Positions 1 through 5,717 of a stretch of DNA of 5,717 nt are shown piece after piece; the first letter of the stretch is position 1; each line of letters opens with the position of its first letter. The translations under genes and the position numbers were made by a program. A model generated the notes under the pieces. It saw only the letters and a program-made list of their open reading frames with translations. It had not been told where the DNA came from and searched no databases. Source of the stretch: Candidatus Bathyarchaeota archaeon. GTDB taxonomy: Archaea > Thermoproteota > Bathyarchaeia > RBG-16-48-13 > JAGMEO01. Location: the NCBI GenBank assembly GCA_030602965.1, contig JAUVYS010000088.1:1-5717 (forward strand). Direction: 5' to 3'.

Positions 1-271
1 CTCCCATTATTATGGGAAGTTTCAGTACAAAATATAGGAAGAACTGGTTTGGAAAAACCAGATAAACATTATACATTACTCCGATGATGAGGATCCAAGG
101 AGGAGGATATACAAAGTTAGTATATGGGTTTACATGTTCCACTAGAAGGGCTTTACCAAAGTACTCCCAATACTTCATATCAGCAGGGTGGCCAGCAAAG
201 GGAGCAAGGAGCAGTCGGATCGCTAAAGCTGCAATGATTATGTTACGTTTCTGATTGTTTTTCCAGAACAT
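1..271 (-). CDS. N-terminal part of a polytopic GT-C-like (GT87/mannosyltransferase-type) membrane glycosyltransferase, cut by the left edge
   Basis: Ninety codons plus one base are visible; the rest lies beyond the left edge. The protein starts with a short basic stretch (K4, K8, R9) and a hydrophobic helix (about 10-26). A loop with an Arg before it (R19) and an acidic residue in it (D31, in HPADMKYWEYFG) follows, then NPYT (48-51) and YPPPW (55-59), then a second and third hydrophobic segment (about 59-73 and 77-90). This order, helix 1, an extracytoplasmic loop with Asp, an aromatic 'W.Y.GKAL' stretch, NPY and YPP, is typical of GT-C and GT87-like enzymes that move a sugar from a polyprenyl-phosphate donor on the outer membrane face. 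Donor and acceptor cannot be read from this fragment. ATG at 271 is the first possible start, because an in-frame TGA lies three codons upstream. No good Shine-Dalgarno site precedes it. The stop of the upstream gene is only 23 bases away, so translation may be coupled to that gene. Confidence 0.8.
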   Translation of the reverse strand, partial: MFWKNNQKRNIIIAALAIRLLLAPFAGHPADMKYWEYFGKALLVEHVNPYTNFVYPPPWILIIGVMYNVYLVFPNQFFLYFVLKLPIIMG

Positions 272-294
272 TCTTGTTCAGTCTCTATGGAGGT

Positions 295-2661
295 TTACAG
301 TCCCTTTAAGCTTACAAGACCGTCTAATGACCAAGCGAGCGTCTCAGAGTTTATGTCCCAAGATGCACCCCAAGGATCATTGAAGGTCGGTGCAACAGGA
401 GCCAAGCCATAAGGAGGAATAGAATATTTGAAGAAGAATTCTGCTACTTGTTTAGCTAGATCTATGTATCCCCATTCAACGAGGGCTTTTAACAATATTC
501 CTTGTTTATTGGTTTGACCCATTCCATCTGTTACGACGTTTTGTTCTCGATAACCCCAAGCTCCTTGTTCGGCATCGATGTGTATCCAATTTTCAATGCA
601 GCTCTTAGCACTTTCAAAGTATTTTTGGTCACCAAAGTCGTTGTAGGCTTGTTTCAAGGCAAGAAGGTAGACAGCTACTACGTCAAGGTAACATGACGAA
701 CTCACCAGGTTTTCAGTGTACCCAGTGTAGCTGGGATCTGATGGATCAGTTATCTGCTGAGATATTATTTGATCAGCTAGCTGTTTTTGCCACACCCTGT
801 AACTCTCATCATGCGTCAGATGGTAAGCATGGCTACATGCAAGTGAGAGATACCCGATTTCATAACCACTTAAAATGCGGCCCAACAGGATGGATTCAAG
901 GTATGAGTCAAGCCCAACTTTACCTGTTTCGAAGCATGAATTACTACGATGTCCATGTGGCGTAGATGTCCAGAAAATAGCTGATTTTAATAATGATTCT
1001 ATAACTGGGGCTTGATTTCTAACGTCTGATAATTCAAATCCACCGAATCCTGAATATCCTGAGTCAATAAGGTTTGTTGTGACTCTTCTACATATTTTGT
1101 TTATTGTGTTCTCCCATTGCCAGACATCCACATCGTAAAAGGGTGTTATGAAAACTCTTCCAGTCATGCCATTTGAGCCTGCTGTCTTTTGACCTAATTC
1201 GTATCTTAGACACAAGTGATGAAACTCACTTATACCATCTTGATCAGCGTCTCCATGAGAGAAGCAGTCATATACTCTTTGAGGACTGTCCTTGAAGGAT
1301 AGAAGAAGCATTCTACCACGAAGACTGGAGGCGTTATCGAAGAGAACTAATGATCTTACTTCCTCATTGATGATAAGCATGGGATCCTGGTTGTTCCTCT
1401 CTAAGACCTTGTCTTTGACATAGCAATATCTTGGTCCGACGCCGCTTCCTCCATTCAAGAGCCAGAAATCTTCGAGCGCCTCAAAACCATAAGAGAAAAT
1501 AAAGTCCTCTAAATCTGAATGAGCAATGTATGAGAACCAGATCTTGGCACTTGGCTCATATCTAAGAATTGACACATATATTGATACGGTTGGAAAATCA
1601 GGGTCAACATACTGCAAACAGATTGTTACGTTCTCTTCTGATTGGGTTATTATCATGATAGAACTTTCTTGGTAATCTCTTAGAAACTTAGCTTGATAAG
1701 ACGAAGAGTCATTCTTTTTGATCTCAACTCTAGGCATAAGCTGGATCTTTGGCTCCCATCTGTACTCAACGTCAACCCCGTCCCTCTTGAACCAGGGTGG
1801 TTCGTCGATGTAGTTGAATTCTATAAGCCAGTTTCTTACACTAATGTACTTCTCATACTCATGCTCTGTGCTGATATAAACTGGCCCCAAGTATTTTCTA
1901 GTCCAGAAGTGACCTAGCTGATTCTGTGCAGCAAAGAGGAAGTTGTTGCTCTGCCAAATAAGATCTAAAGCTTTTGGATCCGATGTTTTAGTATAGTAAT
2001 TAATTAGTGCTGTGACCAATTTTCCTGTATCGTCTGTCCAATAGTTGAGTAAGTTTGGATAAACTTCGATGTATCCATTCAGCGTCATCATTCGGAGTTC
2101 TAGATTTTCGATCGTGTCGGTGAAGAGAAGTTGGCTGTTCCATTTTTCACTTTGATATGAGTTTAAATGATCCAGAGTAAGAGTGATAAAATCTGAAACC
2201 TCAGCTGTTTCTTGCCCCCACATAGTGACAAAGACTTCTTTATTTGCATTCAACCTTCGAATAACTTTATCGCCATAGTCGTCGAAGCCAAAAACATGAA
2301 TATTGAATGGTGAATCAACCCAAGTGAAGCATAAAACAGTTTTTCCGTCAGGTGTGATAGTGAAGTATCTTGTCAGGGTAACCTTCGAATCTGTGCTAAT
2401 CCACCTTGTCCATCCACCCATGGGATGAACGTGGCCAATGAAAGGAGTTGAGTCAACGAAGTCACTGCTCACATACTCTTGACTTATTTGTGACTCAAAG
2501 GTTACTGTTAGTTTCTTTACGGGTTTTTGGCTCAGAAGATGGATTGTTCTCTCAGATTCCAGAGGACCCCGCAAATAAACATGATAGAATAGAAGGGGTG
2601 AAGAGAATAACGCAATTACGAATAATACAGTTGTTATCTTTGCCCAATTGTTGAAAACCAA
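295..2661 (-). CDS. Membrane-anchored extracytoplasmic protein of unassigned family, with a toroid-like C-terminal part (possible glycoside hydrolase or polysaccharide lyase relative)
   Basis: This is a complete gene of 788 residues. An N-terminal hydrophobic helix (about 9-29) follows K8 and has no lipobox or clear signal peptidase site, so it looks like an uncleaved anchor with the rest of the protein outside the membrane. Residues 45-160 are beta-rich (H77, H79 in GHVHP). Residues 190-260 are helical. Residues 300-460 alternate like a large beta sandwich and include GGSGVG (404-409). An acidic DADQDGISEF loop (471-480) resembles a calcium-binding DxDxDG motif. Residues 550-788 form repeated amphipathic helix pairs with PHGH (568-571), EQGAWGYRE (698-706), TNKQG (717-721) and W764/W768, like alpha/alpha toroids of carbohydrate-active enzymes. 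I do not recognise the family and cannot name catalytic residues. The protein has ten cysteines and three N-x-S/T sequons (N317, N344, N443). The start is TTG at 2661, supported by AGGAGG eight bases upstream, and it overlaps the preceding gene by 28 bases. Hydrolase or lyase activity is an inference; a non-catalytic surface protein is also possible. Confidence 0.85.
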   Translation of the reverse strand: MVFNNWAKITTVLFVIALFSSPLLFYHVYLRGPLESERTIHLLSQKPVKKLTVTFESQISQEYVSSDFVDSTPFIGHVHPMGGWTRWISTDSKVTLTRYFTITPDGKTVLCFTWVDSPFNIHVFGFDDYGDKVIRRLNANKEVFVTMWGQETAEVSDFITLTLDHLNSYQSEKWNSQLLFTDTIENLELRMMTLNGYIEVYPNLLNYWTDDTGKLVTALINYYTKTSDPKALDLIWQSNNFLFAAQNQLGHFWTRKYLGPVYISTEHEYEKYISVRNWLIEFNYIDEPPWFKRDGVDVEYRWEPKIQLMPRVEIKKNDSSSYQAKFLRDYQESSIMIITQSEENVTICLQYVDPDFPTVSIYVSILRYEPSAKIWFSYIAHSDLEDFIFSYGFEALEDFWLLNGGSGVGPRYCYVKDKVLERNNQDPMLIINEEVRSLVLFDNASSLRGRMLLLSFKDSPQRVYDCFSHGDADQDGISEFHHLCLRYELGQKTAGSNGMTGRVFITPFYDVDVWQWENTINKICRRVTTNLIDSGYSGFGGFELSDVRNQAPVIESLLKSAIFWTSTPHGHRSNSCFETGKVGLDSYLESILLGRILSGYEIGYLSLACSHAYHLTHDESYRVWQKQLADQIISQQITDPSDPSYTGYTENLVSSSCYLDVVAVYLLALKQAYNDFGDQKYFESAKSCIENWIHIDAEQGAWGYREQNVVTDGMGQTNKQGILLKALVEWGYIDLAKQVAEFFFKYSIPPYGLAPVAPTFNDPWGASWDINSETLAWSLDGLVSLKGL

Positions 2662-5600
2662 TTCTTCTTCCTCCTAGTTAAAACATAATAGACTATTACA
2701 ATGGAAAGAAAAGCGAAAGTTGAAAAAATGTAAAGGATGCCCTGATACGGTCTTTCATATACGAGGGTTATTTGACATATTTTCGAGCCTAGAGCTGGAG
2801 TAACTTGTATTTTAATGAAGCCATCCTCATCCTGTGTGAACTGCCATGAACTTGCGTTTGTTTGAATTGTCCACTCAGGGAAATACGCCTCTTTTACAGT
2901 TAAGTGCGTGCTTTCAGTTGCCTCTATAATAATTGTTATCTGGTTAGGGTGCCACGATGCTTCGATCAGTTTTGCATCTGTCTGTACTATACGCTGGGGT
3001 TGTGAAGATCTGTATATGACGAAACCGTCTACTATTGAATCCAAATAAAAGTCTTGATTATCACTCATGAGCAGGGTGTTAAGCGTCTGGTTATCTTCCG
3101 GGAGTACAATCCACTCTATCCCTAAAAGAGAATAGTTAGAGATTACATTTCTCCAAAGATCAATTCTTGCGATGTCACCGCCTGCACGGTGAGTCTTAAC
3201 CAACACATTCAAAGTATAGTCGTCAATACTGACTAGGAAAGGCAGAACCTTAGCTTGTGGGTACCATCCATCTAGAAGAGGCTTTCCAGTGTATATGGGC
3301 AGCAGATAGATCCACCGTGGACATTCAATTGGTAGGATCCTCGCATAATTATCTTGTGAGCTGAAATAGTTGACTAATCCTTCTGAAATCTCTTCGTTGT
3401 AACGATAATTGAAATCATTATACTTTGAGAAACCCACAAATGTATTTGTCACTAGAAGTGTTGTAACGAAGAGAAATGATAGTGTTCTTGGTGAAATTGG
3501 AAGTTTTGTTGACGGTTTTTGATCATCTTTGCCATAAGGGCGTGAACGTGTATATAATGAAGCAAGTTTACCCACTAAGATACATTCAGGAATCCCTGCG
3601 AAAAGAGAGAAACGGTATGTATCTAGCTTTGGCCAATAAGGCACTAACTTGAATAGTAAAGCGTGGCTCCCAAAGCTCAGCCATGCAAAGATGAAGAGCC
3701 ATACAGCAGGCATTATGAATTGAAGTTTATCTTCCCACTTCAGTCTTTTAATAGCCTTCGAAAGAAGAATTGGAGTAACGACTGAAACTCCCAGCAAGAT
3801 AAGTAATTCTATCTGATGAAAGTGAATGTTGAAAGGCTGAATGAAGAACGCTGATAAAGCGAAAACTGTGGGGATGTAGCAGATCAGCTTTGCTCTTGAG
3901 GTATGGCGCCCTTCGTCTATCCAGCAGGCTATGAAATACGCTGTGACATATGTAGCTAATATCCATTGGATTAAGCCCAGATATTCAAACTTGTAGAGCA
4001 TCAGATCCCAATGCTCCGGTGGCAAGTAGCTATCCCACACGTCGCCGTTTGTGAAAGGGTTGCCAGCTAAATATGGACTGAAATTTAGGAAGGGCCCCAG
4101 CCAGAATAATGAAATTAAAGAAGACGTTACACCTGTGAAGACGCCTAGTTTTATCACCCTTTTGAAAGCAGACCAATCCCTTTTCATGAGAAGGTAAGTT
4201 ACACAGAGAATTATGATCACCATGACTGCGCAGTACGCGGAAAGGTGGTGAATTAAAAGTAAGAAAGTCCAAGAGAGACCTGCTAAGATGAGGTCGCTGA
4301 TTTTCTCATCTTTTAAAAATCGTATCGTAAATGCTGACAGCAGGACAAGGAGAGGTGTTGCAACTACTGTTGGATATCTATCCCAGAAAATGAGGTTTGC
4401 AATTACCCCTGGAATTAGACTGAAAGCTAATGACGCTAAGAGAGCTTCTCGTTTTTTGAGGTTAATTGTTCTCGCTAAGAAATAGACTGTGAAAGGTGCC
4501 AGGACATAGAAGAACGCCTCAACGAGTTTGTACGCAAAAACTGGTGACAGGCCTGTGAGAGAGAGAGCGAAGATGGATAGATAGCTGAGAGGGGGATAAA
4601 AAAGGAGAAATGGGCAGCCACAGTACCAGTAACTACTCCATAAGGGCATTACGCCCTCTTTGTAGCCTTCGTGTAGATATAAAACTTGAAAGATGTGACT
4701 GTTGGAATCCTCTCCCATAGGTATACCACTCAACAGCCTAGGATAAACAATAATCAAGTTAATGATCGCCAAACAGAAGAATGCAAAAATTAATTGTTTA
4801 TCTTTGTCTAACCATCCAGTTACATCTCTTTTAACCCCCATTTTTTTTCCCAGTTTTTTCAGACCATCGTTTTTCTTAAACAGATTGATTATCTGCTTCT
4901 TGAAGATGTATGCGATCACGAATACTGTCATGGCTATTAAAGCTAAGTCAGCTACCAGCTTTGTTACGGGTATTCCAAACAAGAAGCCTACAATTTCTAG
5001 TTTAGCGGTAAAGTCTGTTACAGGTTCTTCGATTTCTACAGTTGACTCGTAGACAATACCTTTATGATCCACATGTATTCTGTAAACGCCTTTCTGTAAG
5101 CGATTAAGATGAGCGACACCATCACTGTTTGATCTTTGCACTTGAATTTTTGTACCGTTGAGCCAATAAAGAGTTACAGTAGAGTCTGTTAGGACATTGT
5201 TATTGTAATCAACTGTCTTTATTTTTAGAGAATAACTGAATATTGAAGAAACAATAATCGGGTTCACAGAAGCTTTAATTTTCAGGTATAAACGAAGTCC
5301 AGTCTCATTATACACCCAGCCAACATCATGGAATAACATGTTCAAGGACTTGGAGTTAGGAACAGGAACCCCATTTACATAAACTACGACTGGCTTGTTT
5401 GCTGAAATAATTTCTACAGACTGATCTAGAAGGTATGAAGAATTCACCTTTATACTTAAAACATCTTCTTCGTAACTGTAAGAAGAGTCTTGTATACTCA
5501 GAAGAGAAGCTTCTTCAATATAGGGAGTAATTAGGCCATACTTTGTCAAGGTTATTAATACCGTGTGTTGGCCACCATCATAGTATTTATCGGGTATACG

Positions 5601-5717
5601 AAGGCTTTGAACCGGTTGATCATCAATTATTATTTTGTCGATGTATCCTTGACCCTTCACCCTGACAGTGAACAATGTCTCTTTATAGGTGAAGGTCAGG
5701 TTCATTGAATCCCAATA
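2634..5717 (-). CDS. Large multidomain membrane protein: beta-type ectodomains fused to a PTPS-related/GT-C-like glycosyltransferase core, open at the right edge
   Basis: The frame is open to the right edge. The first ATG (5705) has four sense codons before it and no signal peptide after it, so the true start is probably outside. Numbering is from that ATG (1023 residues). Residues 1-60 and 80-155 look like beta domains that often follow the catalytic part of glycosidases (DGGQHTVLI 43-51; GWVYN and LYLKIK, 129-144). Residues 155-228 resemble a carboxypeptidase-regulatory/Cna-B fold. A helix (250-268) leads to a Lys-rich inside linker (269-303). The core (304-757) has about a dozen helices. 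After its first helix come GEDSNSH (331-337), PLW (354-356) and FYPPLSY (369-375), the signature of PTPS-related GT-C-like proteins; TYRFSLFAG (696-704) lies near its end. Residues 760-985 form an outside domain with YFPEW (941-945), as in YfhO-type tails. A last helix (988-1009) ends in RRKK, which should face inside. The likely role is lipid-linked sugar transfer at the outer membrane face; donor and acceptor are unknown. The family name does not imply pterin chemistry. Confidence 0.85.
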   Translation of the reverse strand, partial: YWDSMNLTFTYKETLFTVRVKGQGYIDKIIIDDQPVQSLRIPDKYYDGGQHTVLITLTKYGLITPYIEEASLLSIQDSSYSYEEDVLSIKVNSSYLLDQSVEIISANKPVVVYVNGVPVPNSKSLNMLFHDVGWVYNETGLRLYLKIKASVNPIIVSSIFSYSLKIKTVDYNNNVLTDSTVTLYWLNGTKIQVQRSNSDGVAHLNRLQKGVYRIHVDHKGIVYESTVEIEEPVTDFTAKLEIVGFLFGIPVTKLVADLALIAMTVFVIAYIFKKQIINLFKKNDGLKKLGKKMGVKRDVTGWLDKDKQLIFAFFCLAIINLIIVYPRLLSGIPMGEDSNSHIFQVLYLHEGYKEGVMPLWSSYWYCGCPFLLFYPPLSYLSIFALSLTGLSPVFAYKLVEAFFYVLAPFTVYFLARTINLKKREALLASLAFSLIPGVIANLIFWDRYPTVVATPLLVLLSAFTIRFLKDEKISDLILAGLSWTFLLLIHHLSAYCAVMVIIILCVTYLLMKRDWSAFKRVIKLGVFTGVTSSLISLFWLGPFLNFSPYLAGNPFTNGDVWDSYLPPEHWDLMLYKFEYLGLIQWILATYVTAYFIACWIDEGRHTSRAKLICYIPTVFALSAFFIQPFNIHFHQIELLILLGVSVVTPILLSKAIKRLKWEDKLQFIMPAVWLFIFAWLSFGSHALLFKLVPYWPKLDTYRFSLFAGIPECILVGKLASLYTRSRPYGKDDQKPSTKLPISPRTLSFLFVTTLLVTNTFVGFSKYNDFNYRYNEEISEGLVNYFSSQDNYARILPIECPRWIYLLPIYTGKPLLDGWYPQAKVLPFLVSIDDYTLNVLVKTHRAGGDIARIDLWRNVISNYSLLGIEWIVLPEDNQTLNTLLMSDNQDFYLDSIVDGFVIYRSSQPQRIVQTDAKLIEASWHPNQITIIIEATESTHLTVKEAYFPEWTIQTNASSWQFTQDEDGFIKIQVTPALGSKICQITLVYERPYQGILYIFSTFAFLSIVIVYYVLTRRKKNWFSTIGQR
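2670..2675 (-). promoter_or_regulatory. Shine-Dalgarno site AGGAGG that sets the TTG start of the 788-residue gene
   Basis: On the minus strand AGGAGG (2675 to 2670) is followed by eight bases and then TTG at 2661. This is a full consensus match at near-optimal spacing, and no other start codon lies at a suitable distance. It sits inside the last codons of the preceding gene, so ribosomes finishing that gene pass over it, which suggests translational coupling. Confidence 0.8.
4841..4848 (-). other. Run of eight A on the coding strand, with a zero-frame A AAA AAA heptamer, at the linker between ectodomain and GT-C core
   Basis: The coding strand reads CTG GGA AAA AAA ATG GGG (residues 285-290 of the large protein), which contains the heptamer A AAA AAA in the zero frame. 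A -1 shift here would add N-G-G and then stop at TAA; a +1 shift would stop after about six codons. Either would give an ectodomain with one transmembrane anchor and no transferase core. No stimulatory hairpin or upstream Shine-Dalgarno-like stimulator was established, so the motif is seen but its function is not. Confidence 0.3.

Noticed and set aside
2..17. Inverted repeat TCCCAT TATT ATGGGA that could be a hairpin or an operator
   Set aside because: The stem is only six base pairs, lies inside the coding region of the partial transferase and has no U-tract, so chance is the simpler reading.
97..106. AAGGAGGAGG on the plus strand, a strong Shine-Dalgarno look-alike
   Set aside because: It is the complement of the Pro-rich YPPPW codons in the minus-strand transferase, and no plus-strand gene follows.
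272..294. Possible promoter or terminator in the gap between the second and third genes
   Set aside because: The gap is only 23 bases, with no hairpin, T-run or TATA-like box, so it is treated as an operon spacer.
502..965. Two plus-strand open frames (502-696 and 693-965) that touch end to start, like a small two-gene operon
   Set aside because: They lie opposite the continuous 788-residue gene, have no ribosome site of note and give no recognisable protein; they are antisense shadows.
4762..5052. Plus-strand open frame of 96 codons opposite the first transmembrane helix and linker of the large protein
   Set aside because: It is antisense to a well supported membrane helix and its linker, and hydrophobic codons commonly leave such open frames on the other strand.
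2634..5717. Pterin biosynthesis role suggested by the database name 'PTPS-related'
   Set aside because: The protein is a polytopic membrane protein with GT-C-like features and none of the soluble pterin synthase His motif arrangement is seen; the name is historical.

Overview
The window is densely coding. Three genes all lie on the minus strand and read right to left with almost no space between them: a very large membrane protein open at the right edge (5717 to 2634), a 788-residue membrane-anchored extracytoplasmic protein (2661 to 295), and the first 90 codons of a second polytopic membrane protein (271 to the left edge). The first two genes overlap by 28 bases and the second and third are 23 bases apart, so they look like one transcription unit. 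There is no RNA gene, mobile element, CRISPR array, terminator or recognisable promoter, and no gene-free stretch longer than 23 bases. A promoter, if there is one, lies beyond the right edge.

The common theme is cell-surface carbohydrate. The large protein combines tandem beta-type ectodomains, a transmembrane helix, a many-helix core resembling the GT-C glycosyltransferase-like proteins that databases label 'PTPS-related' (a name only, not pterin synthesis), a second extracytoplasmic C-terminal domain and a final transmembrane helix. The middle protein has an uncleaved-looking N-terminal anchor, beta-rich central regions and a helical C-terminal part resembling the alpha/alpha toroids of glycoside hydrolases and polysaccharide lyases; I cannot assign it to a named family. 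The third gene begins like a GT-C/GT87-type lipid-linked sugar transferase. A plausible joint role is building, transferring or trimming a surface glycan or glycoprotein at the outer face of the cytoplasmic membrane. That role is inferred from architecture and context.

The organism is most likely an archaeon, but this is only moderately supported. PTPS-related GT-C proteins with large extracytoplasmic beta domains are common in archaea. The proteins have N-glycosylation sequons only in segments predicted to be outside, and no bacterial-type lipobox or clear signal peptidase site is visible. A TTG start with a strong AGGAGG site shows Shine-Dalgarno initiation, which fits many archaea and also bacteria. 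The DNA is moderately AT-rich by eye. A bacterium cannot be excluded.
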